64,000 nucleotides of DNA. It comes from Brachycybe producta (taxonomy: Eukaryota > Arthropoda > Diplopoda > Playtdesmida > Andrognathidae). The DNA lies in NCBI GenBank assembly GCA_036925085.1, contig JAUPFP010000003.1, forward strand, positions 11,279,008-11,343,007, read 5' to 3'. Under the pieces are notes generated by a model. It ran no database searches, was not told where the DNA came from, and was given only the letters and a program-made list of their open reading frames with translations. Position 1 is the first letter of the stretch. Each line of letters starts with the position of its first letter. Both the position numbers and the translations under genes were made by a program. Below, piece by piece: positions 10,713 to 21,623 of the stretch.

Positions 10713-12700
10713 TGGAGAACAGAAGCAACCTTGAAAATATAGTTGCAGAAGTTATTGGAAATGATAGTTTTTGAGCCTGTCTTCAGTCGGCTGTTCAAGA
10801 ATCTTTAGGCAGTGTGCCTGAAACTTCCAATCAGTCACCCCATGTTAGCAGACCAGCTGTCACAAACATGAATCTTCAGGAAGAAATTCAGTGACTTTTT
10901 CCTTCTGCTCGACCACACACAATATTTAGAGTTGATACTGGAAACATGCCATCAACATCCACCAGTCAAGCATGGCCACGAATGAATAGAGTAGCAGTTC
11001 CAAAGAAAAGGAAATATAAGGATGTATATTCTACATTCAACAAGATGTAATACTTCTATGCAGTCCTGATAAAAACAGAACTTTTAATGGCAAAGAAAAG
11101 TCAGCTGCCTTTAAATCTGGATTTGGCATTAATGCTGTGACATTTGAAAAAAAAATGAAATGAACAGCAAATCAGAGAAAAAATACAAAACACATTTGCT
11201 AATCAACTACCTCCTCATGTCACCTTCAATATAATGGTTCCCGTTAGTGGCCATCTAGCTGAACAGTCTATTGCAAATGGCAAAAAATTAGATGGATTCT
11301 TATTAAACAAAATATTTGCTCAAAAACAAATATACATTTGCCCATCTGAAAGTATTGACAATGACAGCCAAGGTGAACTTCCAGATATTGACTGCAGTAC
11401 AGACAACAGTCCAGATGAACTTGAAAATGCTATCACTGATTCCAAATTACTACCAGTCATTGAAATATCCTTAACAGAAACCATACAACCAACAGAAGAA
11501 CACCATGCAACTGATGCCATTTCTGAAACAGTTACTATAAAACTTCTTTTGGAAAAACTTTGAAATCAAATTATTGATACTGAGTTGAATCTCTTCAATA
11601 TAAATCGTGACAATGCACTTGAATGTTGCATTAGAGCTTTGGCAAGAAAGTCATTTTCACCCCAAAAACGTGTAAGTGTAATGTTCACTGATGATGCTGG
11701 TACAAGTGAAGGAGCTATTGACCATGGAGGACCAACAAGAGAAATATGGCGTCTTATTATTAAAGAACTGTCCGAGTTTAATGTGTTTGAAGGACCTGAT
11801 GACTGTAAATACCTTGCCCTAAACAGCGATGCACTGCAAAAAAAAGCATTATCACTTTGCTGGTTGCATTATAGTAATGTCATTAATACATGGAGGACCA
11901 GGCCCCAATTTTTTTTCTCAGAAATTATTTCATATGGTGGCTAATGGACTGCAAAATGTTGAGGCCTGCTTGGATCATATATTTGATTATGACATTAAAC
12001 AAAGTGTCACAAAGATTCAACAGGCTGACAGCATTGGTGAACTAATAGCAGCTCTTGATGATGCGAGTGCAATCCTAACTATATGTGGATGTTCACCATT
12101 CGTCACCAATCTTGAAAAAAATATTTCTTCTGCAATAATCCAGTTCTATACCATTGATAGACTGCGACCAGCTTTGCAGCAGTTAGAAGAGGGTTTAAAA
12201 ACTTTAAACCTTTTACCAAACATCAAAGCAAATCCTGAACTTTTTCAAGAACTATTTTGTTACAACCCTATACCATTGACAGCTGCAATGATGAGGAATA
12301 TTTTCAAGCTTAAATACAGCCAAAATGGTAGCAATCAATTCACAATAGAGAAGACAGTAGTGGGATTCTGGCAAGAATACTTGCAAGATTGTGAAGGTAT
12401 TTTAATATACATGTTGTGTAAATTCACAACTGTTTTATTTTGTAGAATTTCACAAATAATAATTTTGTTATTTCTAGATGGAGTATGTAATGTAACTTTG
12501 GCTGATATTTTAGTGTTTGCAACTGGAGCAGACCGTGTGCCTCCATTGGGGATTTCAAAAAGAACCAAAGTTGGACTTCTTACATTCTGATCCCAGCTTC
12601 TTCCCAAAAGCCAACACATGTGATAAACATGTTAAAATTGCCAGTGGTGCACATTGATTATACCAAATTCTGTTCAAAAATGGACTTCGGGATTAAAAAC
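10713..12700 (+). pseudogene. HECT-type E3 ubiquitin ligase, G2E3-like, decayed
   Basis: The HECT domain transfers ubiquitin from an E2 to a substrate through a catalytic cysteine. The putative start is the ATG at 10713. The N-terminal part is broken by TGA at 10771 and 10891, a stop and frame change near 11048, and a further stop near 11160. The linker frame runs 11234-11563 and the HECT N-lobe 11585-11944 (FTDDAGTSEGAIDHGGPTRE). A shift near 11880 leads to 11829-12590. An 81-bp GT-AG intron (12397-12477) restores reading into the C-lobe, which contains DILVFATGADRVPPLG and, after another shift near 12590, ANTCDKH with the likely active-site Cys. No PHD fingers are visible. Compact HECT genes of this kind are known in mobile elements. 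It converges on a transposase gene at 13.66 kb. Confidence 0.75.
12397..12477 (+). other. Intron in the HECT pseudogene
   Basis: Begins GTATTTTA after GAAG and ends TTTCTAG before ATGGAG. Removing it joins the frame across a split Asp codon into the C-lobe. Its presence shows this copy moved as DNA rather than as spliced RNA. Confidence 0.7.
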
Positions 12701-12729
12701 TCATCACAGTTTGGCTTTAGTTAGGTTAC

Positions 12730-13640
12730 ATTTACCATTGGCTAATTATACATGTATATCAATTTATTTCATTAAAAACAAAATACTTTGTCTAAATGTT
12801 ATTTTTGTAGTTTAATAGTTATTGTTTCATGAAGTTCAATAAAAATTAAACATTAATTATACAGGGTGGTGCAGGAAAATGGGAATGGGAATGAAAAGCA
12901 TTGTATATGATATGCAATTGATAAATTAATTTTACAAACTATTTTTTCAAGATTACGGTGTAAGCCATTTTATTTTACACATTTTTCCAGTCTTCTGGTA
13001 ATTCTGCATAGCACAACAGGACTGTGGTTGCAGGACAAGTGTGGTACATTAGGCTCTTGAGATATCCTCACAAAAAAATCGCACACTGGTGTCAGGGGTC
13101 TCGGAGGCCATGTACACCTAGAGGAAATGGCCAAAACCTTAACGATGTCATCTTTAAAAGTTTGTAAGATTAATTCATTAATTGCATATCATATACAATA
13201 CTTTTTCATTAATAAATGCATTTTTAAATTATTCTTTCATTCATTAAAACTTGCAAATTTCCCATTTCCCTGCTCCACTCTGTGTAAACAAGTATATAAA
13301 CATTACATTAGTAAAAATTTAGATTAATTTCGTAGACATATTCATACTTTTGTGTTTGGCCAGTTCATTTTTTTTTTCAGTTTTCTAAAAAGCTTTATTT
13401 GTTATTAACATTTTCATGCATGCTCATGTTATCATATAGTTGTATATCGATTTATTGTAATTAAAATTAAATCTAATGAACTTTTATAACATTTAAACAC
13501 TTAAGATATGTTGAAACTATTCATTTTAGGTATTGGTTGAATTATAATTTCTTTTAAATGTACATTATGTCATTCACATACTGAGACTGCATATGTTATG
13601 CATTTGAAAAAATCATGCATTTATAATTTTACCGTGTAGA
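12730..13640. other. AT-rich gap between convergent HECT and transposase genes
   Basis: No credible frame. AATAAA motifs near 12840 would suit a HECT polyadenylation signal. The run ACAGGGTGGTGCAGG near 12865 stands out from its AT-rich surroundings but has no recognised partner in the window. Confidence 0.4.
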
Positions 13641-13662
13641 ATGAAATGATTATTTTTAAAAT

Positions 13663-15105
13663 TCAATTCAAAAGTGACAAAACATATTGACGAATGCCTA
13701 GATACACAATGATACCATGATGTCCATCGTCTATTAACATATTTGGAAACTGTTCAAACATGGTTTGTAGCTGATCCACCGATAAGGGTAAGTTAGTTTC
13801 AGGTACAATAACATTGTTTAAGGTCCGTACTTCAGGAATAGGTCCCTCGTCTTCTACTCCATACCAATTTGGAGTTTCTTCAAAAATTATGTCCTCATTT
13901 TCAAGGGAAAAATTTTGCTGTATCATACCATCATGCCACAGTTGCAATGGAGAAGATCCTCTTTCTGTACTTAAATGATGATAATTCCACTGATTCACAA
14001 ATTCTTTTAAGCATTGTTGAATACGTGGTAGAAATACACATTTCAAGCAAAACAAATCAACCTCACAGCGCTCATCTAAAATTTTCTCAGCTTCCATTGA
14101 AATGAACAATTGTTTAAAATGTTTTGTGACAACTCTGTTCACTTCTGACCACAACCATTCAATACGTTGATTGTGGACAGAACGGCCTGTGATGAAACTG
14201 CCTCTGTTTATACCACGTGCATGAAGCATTAGCCGTGTCACTTTGTTATTTTCAGTGCCATGATCTGCTCTGATCTTTTTTGGTAAGCCAAACCTTCTAA
14301 TACCACTCTGAAATAACTTCAAGACAGTATTAGCTTTATTGTCTGTAAGGTACTCCAAGTAAATTATTGCCCTGCTGAATCCATCAATGCATCCATGGTA
14401 AATGAAGCGAAAATCAATAAGTTTGTGATTTGAATCAATATGCCTGCAATTATTGCAAAAAACATTGTTTTGTAAGTTTCAATTTTGAACAAAATATAAT
14501 TACCATAAATGATTAGGCCCTTTCACTTTGTAGACCCTTCGATGTACAGCAGTACGTCATCTCGTAGTTCTTCCTACTGGATCAATGATGTTTAGTCTTT
14601 CACGTATTCTCCAACGTGCAACTCTTAGGTTTCTAGACCGTAATCCACCAATAACATATGTTGCTCCTATGTTAGGTGTTTCAGTTAAAATTGATGAAAT
14701 GATATCATCCAGTTCATTGTCGGGAATAACTAATTGCTGCTCTTCAATATTTTCGTGTTGCCGATGTCTGTATAATGTCCTTCTTGAAATATTCATACAA
14801 TTTGCAATTGCTGTCCAATTCATTCCCAGTTTTCTAAGATGAAATATTTGCTCTCTATTTATGTTAAATTTGGGTCTACGACGTTGACCAAGATGAGCAA
14901 CAGGGCATGTATAAATTTCATTAGTTACATATGGCAAATCTAAGTGCAGCTCTAATTCATTATAGATTGCTTGAATGCGGACATAAATAGACAATAGTAA
15001 TGTCTCCAATTCTTCCATATGTGCAGCAGTTGCAATAAGTAAAAATATACACAATATACAACAATGATCTTCAAGTTTGCCATGACAAATTTCTGTAATT
15101 TGCAC
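13663..15105 (-). pseudogene. Integrase-fold DDE transposase, one intron, one nonsense codon
   Basis: The N-terminal exon (15105 to 14514) has a helix-turn-helix (NWTAIANCMNISRRTLYRH) and the conserved stretch GGLRSRNLRVARWRIRERL ahead of DP. A 70-bp GT-AG intron (14444-14513) splits a Trp codon just before the first catalytic Asp (W-HID). The second exon holds the second Asp (IRADHGTENN), then RIEWLWSEVNR with the likely catalytic Glu, then STERGSSPLQLW. The arrangement matches the widespread animal 'integrase core domain' genes related to bacterial IS3-type integrases (possibly the IS3EU group). A TGA at 14557-14559 interrupts exon 1, so this copy is probably inactive. The start is uncertain: Met at 15105 is the first in frame, and a second Met at about 15020 precedes the conserved part. 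Confidence 0.75.
14444..14513 (-). other. Intron in the transposase gene
   Basis: On the minus strand it starts GTAATTAT and ends ATTGCAG. Splicing joins the two conserved halves through a Trp codon, which strongly supports it. Confidence 0.8.
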
Positions 15106-15423
15106 ATCTAAGTCATGTCTTTTCCCTTAATCATAATCATGTAATAGTTGCCTGAAATACTCTTCAATGTGAATTCCAATTGCAGTAGAAATTACATTTA
15201 AGAAAAGAAATTTAAAAAGAAGACATTCCATTGTTTCCTTGATCTTGTTTTCAACCAAATGTAACTCTCAGTCAAAATGTAGATAATTTTCAGCTTATAA
15301 TCAGTAGTCTGATCCAATTTCACCAATGGAAGATCAAACTGTACAAAAAATGTTCAAAATGTCTTGTGTTTGTCAATTTGTAGTTAAAACTACTTTGACA
15401 ATTGGACTGACAATAGTCTACAG

Positions 15424-15655
15424 CACACATGGCCAAACTGTGGCTCTTTGCTACCTTCAATGTGGCTTCAGATCATTGGTAGTTTATAATATTTAGTATG
15501 AAGTAAAATATATTTTTATATAAAACAAAACCATCAGTAAATGAAATTGCAAAACATGTGCATTTATTGTGTATAGACTATATACACAATAAGTGCATGT
15601 ATAAATTACAATAGTGGCTCCCAGTGACAAGATGTTTGGTGACCCCCACTTTTAG
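15424..15655. mobile_element. Short hAT-type MITE-like fragment with internal hairpin
   Basis: The left part reads TGGCCAAACTGTGGCTC and the right part reads GTGGCTCCCAGTGACAAG and TTTGGTGACCCCC, wording typical of hAT-derived MITE ends. Between them is a palindrome with arms at 15554-15575 and 15581-15600. No clear target duplication was identified. Confidence 0.4.
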
Positions 15656-15853
15656 TTTTATTACTGAAAAAAAACAGTAAAAAAAACTAGACACCATGAG
15701 AAGCTAGATTGCCCCTTCCCAAATTGCAACCAATTTTTATCTAACCATTTTCAATCTAATAGTTTGGAGGGTCATGGCTTTTGCTTCACATGTGAGAATA
15801 TAGCCCTACAGTATACTGTATGAGGGAACGCCATTCCTATATGTAAAGAAAAG

Positions 15854-15860
<7 letters not shown>

Positions 15861-15892
<32 letters not shown>

Positions 15893-16055
15893 TATATATA
15901 ATATAATATATATAATATATATAATATAATATATATAATATATATAATATAATATAATATATATATATATATATATATAACGAAAATATTTTATATATAT
16001 AAAGAAAAGATTATATATATGATATATATATATGATGTATATGATATATATATAT
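15861..16055. repeat. TA microsatellite, left flank of Gypsy-1
   Basis: Almost pure TA with occasional AA or GA and the modules TAACGAAAATATTTTATA and AAAGAAAAGATT. Gypsy-1 is inserted at its right edge; it resumes at 27387. Confidence 0.9.
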
Positions 16056-16585
16056 TGTAACACGCCGAGATTCTGTTTCCGGGCGGTCCTACTTTGTGGG
16101 GAACCTGAACCTACGCTCACTCGATTTTATGTCCCTAAATAAAGTTTGGACGGAGCCGGAGAGAATGTAGAAACGAACTTTTAATAAAATATTTACAAGA
16201 CATAACAAATTATGAAGACACTTTATAAAAGAAGAACCTCAAAAGGCTTAGACTGTTCCTTTCCCGGAATACCAAAATGACGATGGGACCAGATTGATTA
16301 TCAGCTGAGAAAGAACAGCTGATATTTGAATTTGCCTCTCAGTTTGATAGCGATCGTCTACGCCCCTCTCGTGACGTAGCAATCGCCTGATTGGTCCATT
16401 CACCTATCAGCCGTGATGGATCAGCTGTCATCAGCCTGGCCTCATGGAGCTAGCTATCAATTGAAAAGAGAAAGGGGAGGAAAGGAAGGGAGATCGATAC
16501 GATGATCGATCTCTTCATAGAGATTATGCGGCACATTTATTAACAACCCCTAATAGCCCAGACACCCAGAACGTGGCGTGTCACA
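16056..16585 (-). repeat. 3' LTR of Gypsy-1
   Basis: 530 bp, bounded by TGTAACACGCC and GGCGTGTCACA, which are inverted copies of each other with one mismatch. It aligns along its length with 26884-27386, with extra segments near 16205 and 16268. Confidence 0.92.
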
Positions 16586-16594
16586 CTCCCCCCA
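16586..16594 (-). promoter_or_regulatory. Polypurine tract of Gypsy-1
   Basis: On the minus strand TTGGGGGGAG directly abuts the 3' LTR, the position and composition expected for priming plus-strand DNA synthesis. Confidence 0.75.
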
Positions 16595-17221
16595 ACTAGC
16601 TGTAAAACACGTCCCTGTGTTTCAGAAAGAGCAGAAAATGAAAGAAAGCAAAGAAGAAATTTCGCAGAGCTGGAATGCTTACTTCAACGTTCCAGCGAAA
16701 ATATTTTTCCCCCTGATTAGAATTTTCCTTAATTAAAATTTGGTCTAGTTCCGGCCTTTTGAGGTCCTGCAAAAACTTAGATAATTTAGCTATGCCCGCG
16801 ACCAGTGGATACCAGCGGCCTCAGGCATATACAAGAAGTACAAATGTATATTTTTTTAAAAGAAATATTGCTGAAAACACAAGACTAGCCAACATAATTG
16901 ACTAGTTTCACATGCATAAATTTAAACCCAAACAAGTTTAACAGGTACAGATAAAGAGACTGGTCAGAACTTATGACCAGTATCTTTGCAGAATTCGACT
17001 ATTTGATATAAACAGATTAGATCAAACAAAATGACTAGATCCAGCGTAAATGGAACAAACGCCCACACTTGAGTAAAAGACTAGTCTGAACAACTGACTA
17101 GTAATCATGCGAACGGAATGACTGATTAAGACAAGTTATAAAAACAAACTTCAACGATATATGCAAGCAAAGTAACAAGGCTTCGGTTAAAAAAAAACTT
17201 ATCGGATCCAGGAAATTCTTT

Positions 17222-19252
17222 CTAATAGTCTGCATCGATCCACTTAAGGTCACGCCCGCTAAGATCCCTCTGAAACAGTCCGTGTATGGTTGCATCAGTG
17301 GCTGCCTCTCTGGAGTTAGTTAACTGCCGAAGGTGATGATACACAGCGTCCCATAATATAGCAGGACGAAAGGCCTCCTCCGTTGGCTCCTGTTGATGTC
17401 CTACTACCTGGAAAGGAGCGTCCTCCTCCCCTGCGAACACTGGCGCAGAACTGCCGTAGACCCACTTGATAAGTGCACAAGCTCACCTGTCCGGGGAAGT
17501 AGAACACCTCGATGTGACTGACGATGTCCAGGAAAAATCATGGCAGTGGCGAGAACCTGGCACACTCAATCCCACAACGAAGCGGTGTGGTGTCATCGGA
17601 AAAGATAACTCCGGTGCGCGTTCCTCCAAATCGAAGTGTCTCAAATATAATGTCCCGGTTGGTCTGGCCTCCATCTACCAACTCACCCAGCGATTGTTGA
17701 GGTGCATCTCCTCCCTGGCAACTGTCCGCCGAGGTTCACGACGACGTGGGGTCCGAGGTTCCCCAGTAGTGAATGCCGCGGAGCAAGTGTTATCCTCCAT
17801 TGAAGTGCGTTGGCTGTTACAGGGTACCAAAGACCAGTCTGTAACATCGCTAGGAGTAGCAGGTTGGTTTAAAGATGAAAATCCAGCAGCGAAAGCTGCA
17901 TCCCGAGCCATAATTTCGGCGAATGGATCCTCCCGAGCAGCTTCAGATCCTTCGGTGGCGGTGGCAACATCCTTGGTCTCCTTAGTAGCACGAGCAGGTA
18001 GACTCTCCTTCACAGCTTCAGCGGAGATTTCAGGAGACACGGATAACTGCTTATTCTCCTTCATGATAGTCTGCGATTCAACTTCCAACGATCGAGTTTG
18101 TGGTTCCGGTGAGTTCAAACTCCTGTAAGTAACCACTAATCGAGCCTGACGAGCGTGATGGGCGATGACCTTGGCATCGTTTCTAGCCTTGTGACACGGA
18201 GCATTTTTCTTCCGTTGCTTCTCTTCCTTTTTGTCTCAGTTTGCCCGTCCGGGCCGAATTCCAACTCCTCTGAGAGAAATATCGTCAGTAAACTATGTGT
18301 TTCGGTCCCGGAGTCTGAGGAGGTTACAGGTTCATCCTGTACGATGTCCACGACCACTTCCCCTTCCTGATTCGGGTGATTCCTTAGAGTTTTGGGTAGA
18401 GAACCACCAGCCTCCCGCACCCGACGACATTCAGGTTTGAGCATTTGAACACTCCGCTTGTAGTTCTCCCTCTCCGTCTCGCTCCCTACGGAAACAGCAC
18501 TGCTAGATGCATTTGTAGCAGTGGTCCCCGCAAACCGAATCGCTCGAGCCTGTCTCATGATATTCAGAACCTCCTGCGGATCCAACGATGGTAGCCTTCT
18601 CTCCCATTCTGCCTCTTCTTTGGCCTCATGCTGAGCCCGTTTTTTCAGAGCTTGCTCCTGGGAATGTTGAGGCTGTTCCATGATTGATGCCACAGATAAT
18701 TTCGCCGTCACTGGTAGTCCTGCTTGCCGGTACTGCTCGTGGATCTGTTGTAGTTCTACCAAACTTTGTCGTTGGCGAACCTCGATCGCTTGATTAATTT
18801 GATTGAGTCGATCTCGAAGATCCTCCTGTTCTTCCCATTCCGCGACAGTGGGTCCCTTGCCCCAATTTCTTGGCTCCGCCTGGCATGCATTGGCCTGGAG
18901 CGATGGACTCACAGAACTCCCGTGTTGCTCCCATTGGCATAGTTTCGATGTCGATTCTCGATTCGTTCTGTTCCTGTATATGGACGGACTCCTCCAGACG
19001 CATAGGACAGATCGAGGACACATAAGGCTCAACACCTTCTCGTCCCAGATTAGCTGGCTGCCGACCAAGCACACGATGATGCCTATCCCCAGTCCTTTGA
19101 AAGTTCGTAGGCTGTTGAAAGTACCGTTCCGGACGAGATCGACGATTTCCGGGTCCCGGAAACCGTGTCTCACGTCCAAAGCGATCCTCAGTCGTTGGTG
19201 GCCGGGTAGCGGCACGAAGATGTCTCCGCCAATTGCCTCTGCCGGAAGACAT
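17222..19252 (-). pseudogene. Gypsy-1 unidentified 3' reading frame
   Basis: Downstream of integrase, where env would lie, a codon-biased region of about 2 kb reads on the element strand in successive overlapping frames: 19252-18794 (starts MSSGRGNWRRH, rich in R, P and G), 19215-18136 (charged, coiled-coil-like: LRDRLNQINQAIEVRQRQ and QEVLNIMRQARAIRFAG), 18136-17675 (FAEIMARDAAFAAGF), 17674-17483 and 17440-17222 (ending LKWIDADY). Few frame changes connect them, suggesting one gene of roughly 650-680 residues. It has no signal peptide or membrane segment, so it is not a normal envelope protein. No family was recognised. Confidence 0.5.
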
Positions 19253-19259
19253 CGTTAAA

Positions 19260-20105
19260 ATGTTATTAACGTCACTTACAATCAGAGTCCTGGATTTTGT
19301 CCCAGCTGTAAGTCCCTCTCTTCGGCAGTCAATTCCAAAGAACGACACGCAACCAGGCTTAAAAACTTCTGGTTGATTCAGAAGAGCCCTCTCCTGATGT
19401 TTATCACTGTCCCTGTCACTGGCACAAACTTCAACACTAAAGTTGTCACTGACAACTTTAAAACAAAACTTTAGCGAAGATAAAAGTAAATCCAACTTCT
19501 TCAGCCTTGAAAAAGGCTTTTGTTTTTGGCCGATAAAAATAAACTTTCCAAGAACAAAGAACAAAAATGTCATGACTGTACCACCCTTCTCCTCTGGTAA
19601 CCAAATCGAAAGTGAAGCGTCTTTTGGCACTTCTTTCAATAAGTTGTTACCATATCCCTGCGCGTGGATATAGCCACAGGTGGTATTGGTCAGTGGCCTT
19701 ATCACAACCTTACCATTATTGGTCCATGACCTTCTTCTTCCAGAAATGGGAGGAGTTTCTTACGTCACTTGTGGACATGTGATGGTACCAAAATTTTCCA
19801 AACTTCTTTCCCACGCTTCCCTCGGATTTCGCACCTGGGTGTGAAGTTTCGCTCGAATTTTGGATCCATTGACTTCAATCTTGACAGTTCTTTATTGGAA
19901 TCCAGTGTCGGAAGTACCAGGTCCTCCATTTTTGACAAGCTGTTGTCATTTCTGCCGCTAAATTCATCGTGATCACGTGTTCCTTGCATCGTTGGATAAA
20001 TTTCTAATTTTATTTTGCCGATGAAAAGTTTGTCAACGGAAAAACATTCTTCCAGTCGATCCCCAGGAATATGGTCGAAATGTAAATCAACTTTGCACTT
20101 ATTTT
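19260..20105 (-). other. Gypsy-1 spacer between integrase and the 3' frame
   Basis: Frames here (19705-19260 and 20253-19765) lack conserved motifs and have ordinary composition, so they are probably not coding. The spacer could hold a promoter or splice acceptor for the 3' frame; none can be named with confidence. Confidence 0.4.
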
Positions 20106-20111
20106 TGTCGT

Positions 20112-21620
20112 TTAATAAATTGATTGCATGATTGGGGCCAGGAGTAGGTGACACATCTCTCCCCCAACTAGGTCTTGAACATCTTCTTTTCGCCTCTCGC
20201 TGTATGGGCGCATATGAACGATGTTCACTTTGTCTCGAACCATTTTTCCCCAAATATTTTCATGTTCTAGTTCGTAAACAGTGTCAGTTATTTTATTTGT
20301 CACAGTGTATCCTTCCTTGTAGATGTATCGTAATTTCTTTGCTTCATTCAGCACCACTCTGGAGTCTCGGACCAGGACTTTCTGTCCGATTTGGTACTCC
20401 TCAGGCTTTTTCCTTCTTGCATCGTAATATTTCTTTTGACGTAGGTGGGCTTGATGAAGATTGTTTTTGGCTACCAGGAGCGAATCTTCTATCTCCTGTA
20501 TACCTCCAGTTTTCAACTTTACATCTACCGTTTTCAGAAGGTTAGGAACTCTGTTGTCCATCGGTAGTCTTGCTTCTCTTCTGAACATCAGTCGGTAAGG
20601 TGGGAACTTAGCAGAACCATGTTTAGCTGTGTTATAAGCAAATACAGCTGGTTGTAGATGAAAATACCAGTCTTTCTGCTGTTTTCCAGGTGCCAAAGCT
20701 TTTCTAACGATCTGCATAACGGTTTTGTTTGTCCTTTCAGCCAAACCATCCCCCTGAGGAAAGTAGGCTGTTGTTGTCGTATGTCTCACTCCTAATTCTT
20801 CGAACAGCTCCTGAGCCTCCTGAGCTGTGAAAGGAGTCCCTCTGTCCGTTAAGATCCGAATTGGAGTCCCAATTTGGTAGATAATCACATCCTCGATGAA
20901 ATTCTTTGTCGTTTTTGCACTCTGTCTTTGCACTGCTCGTACAAAACAGTATTGGGTCGCATAATCCACTGCTAGAATAATATGTTGTACACCTCCCAAA
21001 GACTTGGGAAGAGGTCCAATGTAATCGATGCTCCAGCACTCCCCAGGTTGTCCGATTCGCATTTCATGTAGAAATCCAGGGATCTTCTGTTGTGGCTTGT
21101 TGCAAAGCTGACAGATATGACAAGTGCACACGTAATCAATCGTATCAGCTTTCCATGAGTCCCAGTAGAATCGTTGGGCTACTCTTTCCAAAGTTTTATC
21201 CTGTCCTAGGTGTCCAGCTTCCAGTGTATCGTGAAGCATCTCCAACACCTCGGAGATCAGATGTTTCGGTACAACATTCAATAGTGTAGCAACCTCACTT
21301 CGTCGGTATACTATTGCACAGAGTTTATCATCCACCATAACATACTTCCTTTTCAGTTCATCATCTGAATGATTTGTCAAAGATTCGATTATCTTTTCCA
21401 GTTCGGGATCACATCTTTGTTCGCTTGCCCAATCCCAAACGCTTGCAGCGGCAAAGATCACACCGTCATCAAGGTCGTCAGGTTCAGGCTGTAATCTTCA
21501 GTTTGGTGGCACATCCACAGGTTGTCGAGAAATACAGTCTGCATCGACATGAGTTATTCCAGCCTTGTAAACGATGGTATAGTTGTATTCCTGCATCAGG
21601 AGTTGCCATCTCCCAAGTCT
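20112..21620 (-). CDS. Gypsy-1 integrase
   Basis: The same frame as RT, read after the TAG at 21624 and interrupted once more by TGA at 21498-21500; the longest open part begins at 21461. The zinc-binding HHCC module is HDTLEAGH followed by CTCHICQLC. The catalytic core has SIDYIGPL (first Asp), RILTDRGTPF (second Asp) and GLAERTNKTV (Glu), a DDE triad with normal spacing. A basic C-terminal domain (YDARRKKPEEYQIGQKVLVRDSR split here over the motif) ends with MRPYSERR and about 25 further residues. Integrase inserts element cDNA. The core is intact; only the two nonsense codons upstream disable the gene. Confidence 0.88.
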
Positions 21621-21623
21621 GCC

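Noticed and set aside
15857-16120. An 87-residue minus frame rich in I and Y.
   Set aside because: It is the translation of a TA microsatellite.
17466-18128. A 220-residue plus-strand frame.
   Set aside because: It is the antisense shadow of the Gypsy-1 3' reading frame, whose strand agrees with the element's other genes.
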